Assembly (NCBI RefSeq): GCF_001590835.1
Contig: NZ_LTAQ01000004.1
Span: forward strand, 1 to 64,000
Length of the DNA: 64,000 bases
Reading direction: 5' to 3'
Source: Bacillus gaemokensis
GTDB lineage: Bacteria > Bacillota > Bacilli > Bacillales > Bacillaceae_G
How positions within the stretch are numbered: position 1 is the first letter of the stretch; the number at the start of each line of letters is the position of its first letter. The notes under the pieces were generated by a model. The model made no database searches. It was not told the origin of the DNA and was given only the letters and a program-made list of their open reading frames with translations. The position numbers and the translations under genes were made by a program. Below are positions 17,007 to 24,710 of this stretch, in pieces.

Positions 17007-17432
17007 ATGATAACTGAACACAAAATAAACATTGAACTAACAGAAGAAGTATATGAGACTTGTTCCCATGCGATACAGACTAAGATGTGTTACAACAATG
17101 TGTTCAATGTCATGGGTTATTTCATGGATAAGTTTAGAAGTGGTGAGTGGAAAGTAGCATATGGTTATTACACTGTAATTGAAAACATCATGGCAAGACA
17201 TGCTTTCATTGTGGTGACTGAAACTGGAGATGCTATTGACCCAACTGCTCCAACACTGTCATCTGGATATGAAGATAGGAAGTATATCTCATTTGCATTA
17301 CTAGATGTAGATGAGTATCTAGACCTTATAGGAAAAGAAGATAGAGAGCCTGCGCTTTACATGTCTCTAAGAGAGAAAGACAAGGAAGCACAAGAATGGG
17401 GTAGAGGACAAAACCTATTCATGTGTTCTTAA
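17007..17432 (+). CDS. Putative papain/transglutaminase-fold protein
   Basis: 141 aa with an ordered Cys-His-Asp set: KMCYNNVFNVMGYF, ARHAFIVVTETG and AIDPTAP. The spacing and the C-N, H-A, D-P-T-A contexts are those of small transglutaminase-like or papain-like folds found in phages and bacteria. Whether it is a peptidase, amidase or inactive is open. It is the last gene of the plus-strand early block. Confidence 0.5.
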   Translation: MITEHKINIELTEEVYETCSHAIQTKMCYNNVFNVMGYFMDKFRSGEWKVAYGYYTVIENIMARHAFIVVTETGDAIDPTAPTLSSGYEDRKYISFALLDVDEYLDLIGKEDREPALYMSLREKDKEAQEWGRGQNLFMCS

Positions 17433-17439
17433 TATAAAA

Positions 17440-17557
17440 ATAAAAAGAAGAGGAGTCATTAAGACTTCTCTTTTTTGGCATTCGTACAATCGAAGTTTCC
17501 GCATCGATTGTACCCAATAGATTGTGTGTTTAGTGACACCGATTACCAGTATCTCTG
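17440..17557 (-). ncRNA. Candidate small RNA A (~118 nt)
   Basis: On the minus strand TTTACA (17588-17593), 18 bp and TACAAT (17564-17569) form a promoter. No ORF follows. The RNA would contain a perfect 10-bp hairpin GTACAATCGA / TCGATTGTAC (17484-17513) and end at the bidirectional terminator. Confidence 0.45.
17443..17475. terminator. Bidirectional terminator
   Basis: Stem AAGAGGAGTC / GACTTCTCTT with one G-U pair. T run on the plus side; TTCTTTTTATTTTTA on the minus side. Closes the plus-strand genes and would also end a minus-strand transcript from 17588. Confidence 0.75.
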
Positions 17558-17569
17558 ATAAGGATTGTA

Positions 17570-17885
17570 ACATTTAACTATTACCAATGTAAATATGTTT
17601 TTCATATTTGTGAACTTTTTTCAATCGTTATAGAAAATGCGTTCACAATTAATGTGATTTTAGTCACACATCATTGACAACATTTTCCATCACATCTCAA
17701 AAGACAAGAATACTTTTCATAAAGAGACATGATACTTGAAGCATTCAAGCTCAACAACATTTATAAAAATCCATTTCATCTCATAATTATGAGTAATGTT
17801 AAGTAATTGAGATGGGATTTTCTTACATTTTACAACTGCCGATAATAAAGCTTATGTAAACTAATTAAAAGTAAGTTCTAAAACA
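17570..17885. other. Non-coding, AT-rich dyad-rich region
   Basis: No credible ORF. Contains inverted repeats: TTGTGAAC / GTTCACAA around 17611-17648, and a long imperfect stem between AAAATCC…CATCTCA and TGAGATGGGATTTT around 17767-17822 that could act as a terminator or operator. Confidence 0.5.
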
Positions 17886-18006
17886 AAGTAAAAGCCTCCT
17901 GCGTTAACAGGAGACTGTTTTTATAATATGCATATTCTATTAATTGTTCAATTATCTAACTATCCCTAACCTTGCGCAACCAGAGCGTCCTCTGGTGAAT
18001 CGATTC
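17886..18006 (-). ncRNA. Candidate small RNA B (~120 nt)
   Basis: Minus-strand promoter TTGTAT (18036-18041), 17 bp, TATAAT (18013-18018) with extended TGA. The region downstream has no ATG, contains hairpin CCAGAG / CTCTGG, and ends in a stem CTCCTG / CAGGAG with GCTTTTACTTT. Promoter plus terminator without an ORF is the pattern of a small RNA gene. Confidence 0.55.
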
Positions 18007-18120
18007 CCAAACATTATATCATTTATGAGAGGAGTATACAATCCCCTTTTTACTGTATTAATCTTCCAGTGGTGGAGTGTGATATTTCTTGCAATGTTCA
18101 GAATAGACATGTTACAATTA

Positions 18121-18160
18121 GCATATAATAAAAAGAACTCGATGCGCTAACATCGAGCCT
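18121..18160 (-). terminator. Terminator of the 46-aa gene unit
   Basis: On the minus strand, stem CTCGATG / CATCGAG followed by TTCTTTTTATTA. Same loop style as the terminator of small RNA B. Confidence 0.65.
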
Positions 18161-18202
18161 TCTTACAACTAATCATAGCAGAGTGGTTAGTTCATCTAAT
18201 AA

Positions 18203-18343
18203 TTATTTGGAATCAGAAGAAGAACCATCGGCTTGGTCGGCAGAGTGGTTCTTTTTCTTTTCCTGTTTTTCTAGGAACTTCACTGTGATGAATTGTGTCA
18301 CACCTCTAGTTATTCCTTCGATAATCCAGTTAAAGAAATCCAT
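18203..18343 (-). CDS. Small hypothetical protein, 46 aa
   Basis: Not recognised. ATG preceded by GGGAGGTGA. An amphipathic N-terminal half (MDFFNWIIEGITRGVTQF) is followed by a Lys-rich and Ser/Asp-rich tail. An extended -10 (TGGTATAAT, 18418-18426) lies upstream. It might be a membrane-active peptide. Confidence 0.55.
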   Translation of the reverse strand: MDFFNWIIEGITRGVTQFITVKFLEKQEKKKNHSADQADGSSSDSK

Positions 18344-18417
18344 ATAGGTCACCTCCCTTCTCTTAAATTACAAGAAAAGGTAGATAATCCTTCCACCCTG
18401 CCAAAAGTTGTTAATTA

Positions 18418-18479
18418 ATTATACCATAATATACTAAGACGTACTAGATATTCCAAGACATTTAAGCGTATGGTACAAT
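18418..18479. promoter_or_regulatory. Divergent promoter pair
   Basis: Minus-strand TATGGTATAAT (18418-18428) and plus-strand TATGGTACAAT (18469-18479) form a 10/11 inverted repeat. The plus one would transcribe the rap leader; the minus one the 46-aa gene. -35 boxes are weak, so both would rely on the extended -10. Confidence 0.55.
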
Positions 18480-18512
18480 AGTAACGATTCGTCATTTAGA
18501 TTTAGTTCTACA

Positions 18513-18545
18513 CAAGAGCATCCTTTTGAGTCAAGGATGCTCTTG
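18513..18545 (+). promoter_or_regulatory. Perfect 13-bp leader hairpin upstream of rap
   Basis: CAAGAGCATCCTT / AAGGATGCTCTTG with a 7-base loop. No T run on either side, so not an obvious terminator. It would lie in a transcript starting near 18486. Confidence 0.6.
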
Positions 18546-18584
18546 AATTTACATAATATTCAGAAATATCTTGAAAAATAAAAC

Positions 18585-18647
18585 TCCTCCTCTTCATATC
18601 TAAATTCTATTATATAATTGAAGAAAAACATATATGGATGAGGAGGA
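18585..18647 (+). promoter_or_regulatory. Ribosome-site-sequestering leader of rap
   Basis: TCCTCCTC (18585-18592) is the exact complement of the rap ribosome site GAGGAGGA (18640-18647). Pairing extends by CAT/ATG with a 2-base bulge. A long transcript could hide the start of rap. Confidence 0.5.
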
Positions 18648-18651
18648 TACT

Positions 18652-19746
18652 ATGAACGTTTCAGTCAAAGGGAATGAACAGATTACTAATTTGTTAAACG
18701 ACTGGTATGTAGAAATTCGTTCAAGGAATATTAACAGTGCTCACCGCTTAAAGTTAGAAATCGACAAAAAGATTGATGATGTAGAAAATGACCAGTATCT
18801 ACTATTATATTACTCTTTATTAGATTTTAGATATCAATATGTAATTGACAACCTAGGTGTCTCTGAAAATAGCTTTGATAAAATTGAATCCTTTGAAATT
18901 CCTACAGATAGCTTTCTATCCTATTATTATCATTTCTTTAAAGCAATTCATGCTAGTGGAATTGGCAACTACATGATTGCGAGAGAGCATTTTGATAAGG
19001 CTGAGTTACTTTTAGAAACTATACCAGATGAAGTAGAAAAAGCTGAGTTTTATTATAAATTAGGAGCGTTTCATTTTGACATCTGCGAATCTCTTCAATC
19101 ATTTAAGTACACAACTAAAGCGAAAGAGATGTTCTTACAACAAGGAAACTATGAGCGTAATATTGGTTTCTGCGAGAATCTTTTAGGAATGTCATGCGTT
19201 AGATTGAATGAATGGGCGTTGGCAGAGGAACATCTTGTTAAAGCAATGGATATATTCCAGAAGCTTAAAGAGGATACGTATATCTTGATGGTTCGCCACA
19301 ACCTAGGATTTATGTATTCAAGTCAAAACCTTTCGGAATTAGCTATTAGATATTTGTCTGAGGTAACAAGTCAAAATCCTAGACATATTAAAGCCCTGTA
19401 CCTTGAATCCAAAGAACGCTACAAATTAAATGAATTAAACATTGCAGAAGAACTTGCCAATAAAGGGCATAGTATTTGTTGTGAATTAGGAAACATAGAG
19501 TATAGACATCATTTCTCTATTCTCAGAAATCTTATTAAAGATACATCTGCAGAAGAGTTAGAGACTGTAGTTTTGGAAGGAGTTTCTTATTTCAAAGACG
19601 AAGAATTATATGATTATATCCAAGAAAACCAAGAATATTTAGCTACTAAGTTTTACAAGGAAGATAATCACCTTAAAGCAAGCAAATACTTCTACCTAAG
19701 TTCACAGGCACGGCACAAGTCTAAGGAAAGGGAGGCTTTAAAATGA
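18652..19746 (+). CDS. rap: Rap-family regulator (aspartate phosphatase, TPR)
   Basis: About 364 aa from ATG 18652, 5 bases after GGAGG. The N-terminal three-helix bundle (ITNLLNDWYVEIRSRNINSA… then LLLYYSLLDFRYQYVID) and the following TPR helices are typical of Bacillus Rap proteins. Gln at residue 48 (ENDQYLLL) matches the catalytic Gln of Spo0F phosphatases, so it may dephosphorylate Spo0F and delay sporulation or other development. TPRs bind a Phr peptide, and a Phr-like gene overlaps the stop codon. AimR of the arbitrium system is a relative, but this N-terminus is Rap-like, not a HTH domain. Confidence 0.88.
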   Translation: MNVSVKGNEQITNLLNDWYVEIRSRNINSAHRLKLEIDKKIDDVENDQYLLLYYSLLDFRYQYVIDNLGVSENSFDKIESFEIPTDSFLSYYYHFFKAIHASGIGNYMIAREHFDKAELLLETIPDEVEKAEFYYKLGAFHFDICESLQSFKYTTKAKEMFLQQGNYERNIGFCENLLGMSCVRLNEWALAEEHLVKAMDIFQKLKEDTYILMVRHNLGFMYSSQNLSELAIRYLSEVTSQNPRHIKALYLESKERYKLNELNIAEELANKGHSICCELGNIEYRHHFSILRNLIKDTSAEELETVVLEGVSYFKDEELYDYIQENQEYLATKFYKEDNHLKASKYFYLSSQARHKSKEREALK

Positions 19747-19877
19747 AGAAAATAGCATTAGGCTTAATGGGCATTCTAACAGTTTTAACTATCACAGTTA
19801 GCGCTTATAGCTCAACAGATGGCACTCAGAACATAACTACTGTTATGAGAATGGAACACGGAGACCATGGCGGTTGA
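19743..19877 (+). CDS. phr: Phr signalling peptide precursor, 44 aa
   Basis: ATGA overlap with rap. MKKIALGLMGILTVLTITVSA is a signal peptide (split as MKKIALGLMG-ILTVLTITVSA); the exported part ends EHGDHGG. Phr peptides are usually cut to 5-7 residues; the C-terminal GDHGG is a natural candidate and recalls, from memory, the GHTGG type of B. anthracis plasmid Phr. It would be re-imported by Opp and inhibit the adjacent Rap. Confidence 0.8.
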   Translation: MKKIALGLMGILTVLTITVSAYSSTDGTQNITTVMRMEHGDHGG

Positions 19878-19884
19878 TAGCCCT

Positions 19885-19920
19885 AAAGCCACTCTTAATA
19901 CTAAGAGTGGCTTTATTTGT
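19885..19920. terminator. Bidirectional terminator between rap-phr and the late operon
   Basis: Perfect 13-bp stem AAAGCCACTCTTA / TAAGAGTGGCTTT with a 4-base loop and T runs on both strands. Separates convergent transcription. Confidence 0.9.
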
Positions 19921-19944
19921 CTCGTGTCGTAAATTTTCAGAGGT

Positions 19945-20430
19945 CTATTTGGAAGATATATACTTTAGGAGATCATACAATTGGTTAGGAGTCATATCGA
20001 TTCCATAAGAACCACCTTTGATACATAACTCTTCTAGAACTCCTGCTTCTTCCAGAACAGCAAAGACCAGTTCAGAGCATATATAGTTATTAGGATTATT
20101 AAATCTATTCTTCCCTTTCAATCTCAATAACTTGCTAATCATGTACCAGATGATTTGCATGTAATCATACTTCTTACCTACCATCTTTGAACCCATAGCA
20201 ACTACCTTGCTTCTCTCTTCCTTATTGAGACCTAAGTCAATTACTTCTATTATATTAAACTGAGTCTTATCAAATGGAACGATAGCTACTCTTGTATCAA
20301 AGTCAGCTTCTAAAATATGAGTTCCAGACATAGCAATTGCCACATGACTGAATGTTCCCTTGTCAAATAATCTAACAGCTTTTGATATAAAGCTTTTACC
20401 TTGTAAAAATACTACGTCACCTTGTTTCAC
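19945..20430 (-). CDS. Permuted NlpC/P60-like (YiiX family) hydrolase
   Basis: 161 aa, GTG start after GAAGGGAG. GDVVFLQGKSFISKAVRLF, TFSHVAIAMSGTHILEAD and YICSELVFAVLEEAG give the order His then Cys typical of circularly permuted papain-fold enzymes. These act as amidases or peptidases on cell-wall peptides or lipids. As the last late gene, after amidase and PQ-loop genes, a lysis or envelope role is likely. No signal peptide. Confidence 0.7.
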   Translation of the reverse strand: MKQGDVVFLQGKSFISKAVRLFDKGTFSHVAIAMSGTHILEADFDTRVAIVPFDKTQFNIIEVIDLGLNKEERSKVVAMGSKMVGKKYDYMQIIWYMISKLLRLKGKNRFNNPNNYICSELVFAVLEEAGVLEELCIKGGSYGIDMTPNQLYDLLKYISSK

Positions 20431-20459
20431 TTGGATATCTCCCTTCTATACAAATAAAT

Positions 20460-20490
20460 GGAGAGGCGCATTCACCTCTCCATTTCAATG
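20460..20490 (-). promoter_or_regulatory. Perfect intergenic hairpin next to 19-bp element
   Basis: AAATGGAGAGG / CCTCTCCATTT with 8-base loop, between element copy 11 and the ribosome site of the NlpC/P60-like gene. Confidence 0.6.
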
Positions 20491-20501
20491 GTTTCGTTTT
20501 A
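20484..20501 (-). repeat. 19-bp intergenic element, copy 11 (variant)
   Basis: Minus-strand TAAAACGAAACCATTGAA, overlapping the hairpin and beginning right after the PQ-loop gene stop. Confidence 0.7.
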
Positions 20502-20783
20502 TTATTTGCGCTTACGATACTTTAGCAATAGCATGAATTCAGTTGTACATAGGCTTAATGCAATCGTATTTGTAATCATAAATGCTCCTGCTGTGTGTAG
20601 CACGAACCACATATAGATAGCATAAGATTCCATGAACGCTACTCCAAGGCAGATAGAACCTAAGTACATGACACTGAAATCATCTACTGATTTTGTTTTA
20701 ATGAATTTAATGATTTGAGGAATATATCCAAAACTTAGGATTAGTCCTCCGATTAGCTGTAAAATGTTGAATAGTTCTGTCAA
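20502..20783 (-). CDS. PQ-loop repeat (SemiSWEET-like) membrane protein
   Basis: 93 aa with three hydrophobic segments. The first contains GYIPQIIKFIKTKSVDDFS, the PQ-loop motif with its conserved PQ and following Ser/Lys pattern. SemiSWEETs are three-helix proteins that dimerise to carry sugars. In a lysis cassette a holin-like or energy-related role is possible, but this is inference. TTG start after GAGGAG. Confidence 0.75.
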   Translation of the reverse strand: MTELFNILQLIGGLILSFGYIPQIIKFIKTKSVDDFSVMYLGSICLGVAFMESYAIYMWFVLHTAGAFMITNTIALSLCTTEFMLLLKYRKRK

Positions 20784-20860
20784 ATTAATTCTCCTCTGCT
20801 ATATCATGATGAATGGGTATGAGCATGGCTTTAGCCACACTCATATAAGTTTATTTCTTA

Positions 20861-21883
20861 TTACTTTACAGTTACGAACTCTGGGTTAGCAGTGATGTAG
20901 AAGTATGCACATTTGTACATCTTAGAACCATTAACAGTTAACTCTTCAAGGATTGTAAATGCATCACCTTGTTTAACAATCTTCTCTTTAGCGTTCCAGT
21001 CTGGAGCAGAGTATACCCATAATTCTGGTGTAGTTACCACAACTAATCGACCTACATTGCTAAGCTGTCTACGAGCAAAACGAAGGAATGAAGAGTCATT
21101 CTTAACCCAAGAGTTACCTAGGTTCAGCCAACCATCTTGCTCTGCCCACACTACATAAGAATCTGGTTTATTTAGTTGACGAATGATTTCGCCACTTGTG
21201 CTTGGAGTCTTGCGAAGGTTAACACCAGTTCCAGTGATATAAGCAATACCTAATCCTTGAGTTCCTGCATCACCATTGTCTACTGGAGGAGTTACCGTTC
21301 CGCCACCTACTGTTCCACCGCCAGAAGTTCCACCGCTGTAGTTAACTCCCAAGTAAGCGCAAATAGCTTTTGTGTAAGCCTTAGCTAGTAATCGCAACAC
21401 TTCATCCTTACGAATGTGAGTCATATCTGTTGCATTATCAATGAATCCATTCTCTGTTAATACCGCAGGCATTCCAGTTTCACGAAGTACAGCATAGTTA
21501 GCTGTTTTAATTCCTCGGTCTTTGAATCCTAGAGGTTTTAACACTTTCATACCTTCAGCATGAACTAAATCTTGTAATCGATTTGTACTTGCATCGTTAC
21601 GGTTGTATACGAATGTCTCGTAACCTGTACCGCCACCAGAGTTCAAGTGATTTGAAATAAACACTTTCGCTCCATGAGCATCAGCTTTATCAGCACGAGC
21701 AGATAATTCTACGAAGAAGTCTGAATTACGAATTAAAAGTGTTGAAACACCATTTGCTCGTAGTTCTTCGTCCATCATTAGAGTAAGTTTTAATGCACGT
21801 TCTTTTTCTAGCAATCCATTACCAACTGCACCAGAATCTTTGCCACCATGTCCTGCATCTAAAGCTACTAAATTGTTTGTCAT
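20861..21883 (-). CDS. N-acetylmuramoyl-L-alanine amidase endolysin
   Basis: 340 aa. Residues 1-175 are an Amidase_3 domain: LDAGHGGKDSGA with zinc His 12, Glu 26, SNHLNSGGGTGYE with the second His, and LTENGFIDN with the catalytic Glu. A Gly/Thr/Pro linker follows (about 180-205), then an SH3b-like wall-binding domain (GTGVNLRKTPSTSGEIIRQL … DGWLNLGNSW) and a further C-terminal beta domain. Cleaves the glycan-peptide amide bond in host peptidoglycan. ATG after AGAAGGAG. Confidence 0.92.
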   Translation of the reverse strand: MTNNLVALDAGHGGKDSGAVGNGLLEKERALKLTLMMDEELRANGVSTLLIRNSDFFVELSARADKADAHGAKVFISNHLNSGGGTGYETFVYNRNDASTNRLQDLVHAEGMKVLKPLGFKDRGIKTANYAVLRETGMPAVLTENGFIDNATDMTHIRKDEVLRLLAKAYTKAICAYLGVNYSGGTSGGGTVGGGTVTPPVDNGDAGTQGLGIAYITGTGVNLRKTPSTSGEIIRQLNKPDSYVVWAEQDGWLNLGNSWVKNDSSFLRFARRQLSNVGRLVVVTTPELWVYSAPDWNAKEKIVKQGDAFTILEELTVNGSKMYKCAYFYITANPEFVTVK

Positions 21884-21974
21884 AAAATCTCCTTCTCTTG
21901 CCTTCTGGCAAGCTTTTATTTTTATATATATAATGGAAGAAACTCGATTGGAGAACCCTCATTAATATCAATCA

Positions 21975-21993
21975 TTGCAATGGTTTTGTTTAA
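21975..21993 (-). repeat. 19-bp intergenic element, copy 12
   Basis: Perfect minus-strand TTAAACAAAACCATTGCAA, upstream of the amidase gene. A small hairpin CTTGCC / GGCAAG lies directly before the amidase ribosome site. Confidence 0.85.
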
Positions 21994-21995
21994 TG

Positions 21996-22637
21996 TTATT
22001 TTGTATAAGTGATGCGTAGTTTTGGGGCTAAGCTTCCATCCCACATACCACTAAATATTCCATAGTATTCTCCTGCTCCACTATTAGCAAAGACAGAGAC
22101 ACCTTTGTAATATCCATCTCTTATACCTGCTCCTAATGAGTTAGGTAGTGTAATCCATTGGGACTGTCCACGAGATGTAAACTTCTGTGTTTTAGCCCCA
22201 TACTCAGAATGACTAAATAAGTCTGGTTCATTTGCGTGATTATGATAGCCGACATACAGCGTACCGCCTGCGTAATAATACCAGTGTTCATTATGAAGGA
22301 ATAACTCTACTCTATCGATTCTAGCACCTTGAAGTTCATCTTTGATTCTAGAACCATTATCGAATCCAATTAAAGACCTCATAATTCCCCAAGGTTCATA
22401 AACATATCGACCTTGGCAAATCTTATCGGCACGATAGTCAGTTCTTCGTGTGCCTGCTTCACGATAAGTTTGAGTGAATGAACAGTCCCAAGTCTTAGAT
22501 TGCTGTTGATTACTTATATTATTCCATCCTTGACCATTGGATGTCTTAACATCTGCGTTAATCCAACTCGAACCATTGTATTTTTTTACACTGGCATCTA
22601 TCCAGTTAGAACCATTCCATTTCTTTACTTTTCCCAT
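21996..22637 (-). CDS. Tail fibre tip-like protein
   Basis: 213 aa. The N-terminus carries three short repeats of the type KKWNGSNWIDASV / KKYNGSSWINADV / KTSNGQGWNNIS, common at ends of Gram-positive phage fibre proteins. The rest (…CQGRYVYEPWGIMRSLIGFDN…LRITYT) is a beta-rich domain resembling DNRLRE-type modules. Probably part of the adsorption apparatus, next to the other fibre genes. Confidence 0.6.
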   Translation of the reverse strand: MGKVKKWNGSNWIDASVKKYNGSSWINADVKTSNGQGWNNISNQQQSKTWDCSFTQTYREAGTRRTDYRADKICQGRYVYEPWGIMRSLIGFDNGSRIKDELQGARIDRVELFLHNEHWYYYAGGTLYVGYHNHANEPDLFSHSEYGAKTQKFTSRGQSQWITLPNSLGAGIRDGYYKGVSVFANSGAGEYYGIFSGMWDGSLAPKLRITYTK

Positions 22638-22650
22638 CTAATGCCCCTTC

Positions 22651-24012
22651 CTACACTTGAATCCAAACATCCCCAACGGAAGCACCAGAAGGAGCATCTG
22701 AACGAATGTGAAGTCTCTTTCCTTGGATTTTGATTTGATTAAAGAAGTGAACAGAAGATTCATTTCTATCGGTTGCAAAGAAGAATCTATCATTGTGCCA
22801 GTCATATAGTCCCATTTGTCTTGTATTGTTATTCATATAAAAGCCCATACCTCTGTCGTTATCATCCGCTCTAAACTTAAGGTCAGTCTCTTTTGTTTTA
22901 CTATTGAACTCCATTCCATGTTCAGAAGTGATTACTCCATCGTATCGAACTTTCATATCTCCATAGTATTGTGAGCGCATAACCAAGCTACCACTCTCGT
23001 TAACGAATACACGACCAATTTCACCATTTCCACCTTCTGCGAATACAAGGTCTCCAGAGTTCATAGAACCTGCAGGCGCACGAAGGATAATATCTTTACC
23101 TTGTGTCATGATAAGATTTTCTTTAAAGTTAGGTTCTACATCGACTCTAGCAAATGAACTAGCTTGAAGTCCATCTAATTTATCAGCATCTAATCCACTT
23201 TCTGCACCAACGTTTCCTGTGTGCCATACTGAATGGTTATATTCTCCATCATTAAAAATCAGCATCTTCTTTGTGTTGGTGTGGATAATTGTTTTTGCCT
23301 TTGTGTCACCAAGAACAACATCATTGCTTGTAGTAACTTTACCAATGTTCAAGTCAGTTCCACCAGTATTTTTACCAAAGAATGACTTGTTGTTTGCTAC
23401 AGAAACACTACCTGTTAATGAGCCACCAGACAACTTAAGATAAGAACTATCATGATTATGACTAGTCATATCTGATTTAAGCTTAGCGATATCTGCATCA
23501 TTAGAAGTTACTTGAGTCTGAAGACCATCTACTTCTGTTTGAACCTCATTCACTGCATTTACAATGCTAGTTTTTACAGTAGTTTTTAAGCTTGTCAATG
23601 AACCAACATTCTTGTTGATATCAGCAATTGCATCATTTGTTGCTTTGCCGCCTGCACTCCATGTACCAATTGTAGAACCTACGATTGCCCTTTGATGAGT
23701 ATCGTTTCCTGTGTGGTCATAGAAAGTTTGTAGAACAACTGTGTCAACAGTATCTACTTTCATAAGATATACTGTCGTAGCTACCATACCAGATGGAGCA
23801 TTTGTACATCCTTTAACACGATATAAGCCATTGTCTTTAATCGTGTTTAGATTAATACCTTGTAACAGTTTACCTTTAAGGAACATTTCATCAAAATCTG
23901 ATACGATGCCACTAGCACCCATGATTTTAACTTGTCCTGCTTGCGTTTCATAGTGGAAAGTATCATAGTCTGTTCCATTATGAAAATTTGCTCTTGTTTT
24001 CTTGATTGCCAA
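22651..24012 (-). CDS. Tail fibre / receptor-binding protein
   Basis: 453 aa, TTG start after AGGAGATGAC. Features of trimeric fibres: a helical middle (VNAVNEVQTEVDGLQTQV), the LKLSGGSLTGSVS repeat, VWHTGNVG, LDADKLDGLQASSFAR, all frequent in phage fibres. The C-terminus ends in VGDVWIQV, as in other tail proteins. Recognition target unknown. Confidence 0.75.
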   Translation of the reverse strand: MAIKKTRANFHNGTDYDTFHYETQAGQVKIMGASGIVSDFDEMFLKGKLLQGINLNTIKDNGLYRVKGCTNAPSGMVATTVYLMKVDTVDTVVLQTFYDHTGNDTHQRAIVGSTIGTWSAGGKATNDAIADINKNVGSLTSLKTTVKTSIVNAVNEVQTEVDGLQTQVTSNDADIAKLKSDMTSHNHDSSYLKLSGGSLTGSVSVANNKSFFGKNTGGTDLNIGKVTTSNDVVLGDTKAKTIIHTNTKKMLIFNDGEYNHSVWHTGNVGAESGLDADKLDGLQASSFARVDVEPNFKENLIMTQGKDIILRAPAGSMNSGDLVFAEGGNGEIGRVFVNESGSLVMRSQYYGDMKVRYDGVITSEHGMEFNSKTKETDLKFRADDNDRGMGFYMNNNTRQMGLYDWHNDRFFFATDRNESSVHFFNQIKIQGKRLHIRSDAPSGASVGDVWIQV

Positions 24013-24041
24013 GGCAAAGTCATCTCCTTTTGTTTAGTCTT

Positions 24042-24425
24042 CTATTCTATTTCAAATACAACATGAATTTCTTGTTGCAATTCCTCATCCCATAACTGTT
24101 CAATAGAACTTACGATTCTATCCTCTACAGTGTCATAGATATGGAACATATCTCTATTAGTAGAAGAGATTACTCCTTGAACAATCTTTTGAGACTTTGT
24201 ATTAGAAATATCTTGAACGATTACGATATCATTTTTCCCGATGTAAGAAGATAAGTTCTGAGGTATAATACAATCAGAATTACTTCCATTAATCTCGACA
24301 ATCGCTTGAAGACCATTGACCTCTATTACTATTCCAGTAAATGACTTTGTGAAGTTTATATTTTTTAGCCTCTCGCCTGCTAATATCTGAATAGATTCTA
24401 TAAGACTTTGTTGAACATCATTCAT
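24042..24425 (-). CDS. Small beta-barrel-like tail protein, copy 2
   Basis: 127 aa. Paralogous to the upstream gene: both begin (Q)xSLxEAIxIxxGExL, then TGxVxxVNGxxxxVExxGSxxxCxxxxxxxxxIxxxDIVxVQDxxN. The pattern suggests a small OB-like barrel such as those in baseplate proteins. This copy has an extra ~35-residue C-terminal tail. Overlaps its paralogue by 4 bases. Confidence 0.6.
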   Translation of the reverse strand: MNDVQQSLIESIQILAGERLKNINFTKSFTGIVIEVNGLQAIVEINGSNSDCIIPQNLSSYIGKNDIVIVQDISNTKSQKIVQGVISSTNRDMFHIYDTVEDRIVSSIEQLWDEELQQEIHVVFEIE

Positions 24426-24697
24426 GTAGTTTCACCAATTTTACACTGAACAAACTTATGTGTATTGTCATTGTATAAATCCTGTACAACTACAATGTCT
24501 CCAACCTTAATCTGTGTATGCATATGTTCAAGTAGCTTGCACTCTGTGTCACTACCATAAACTTCTACAGTACAATCAAATCCATTCACTTTCTTAACCT
24601 TCCCAACATGGGAGGAGGTGTAAGAGGTCTTGCTGAGTTTCTCACCAACAATAATGTCGATGGCTTCAAGTAAGCTGTCTTGAACACTCTTCTTCAT
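24422..24697 (-). CDS. Small beta-barrel-like tail protein, copy 1
   Basis: 91 aa, tandem paralogue of the next gene. Conserved core VGKVKKVNGFDCTVEVYGSDTECKLLE…VGDIVVVQDLYN. Located between fibre and hub genes; likely a minor tail-tip component. Confidence 0.6.
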   Translation of the reverse strand: MKKSVQDSLLEAIDIIVGEKLSKTSYTSSHVGKVKKVNGFDCTVEVYGSDTECKLLEHMHTQIKVGDIVVVQDLYNDNTHKFVQCKIGETT

Positions 24698-24710
24698 CCT
24701 CTACACCGCC

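Noticed and set aside
17944-18150. 68-aa plus-strand ORF
   Set aside because: No ribosome site; it lies across a minus-strand promoter, candidate RNA and terminator.
18652-19877. Arbitrium AimR-AimP system
   Set aside because: The TPR gene followed by a small signal-peptide gene fits, but the N-terminus is the Rap three-helix type with the phosphatase Gln and no DNA-binding domain, and the peptide does not end in the arbitrium pattern I know.
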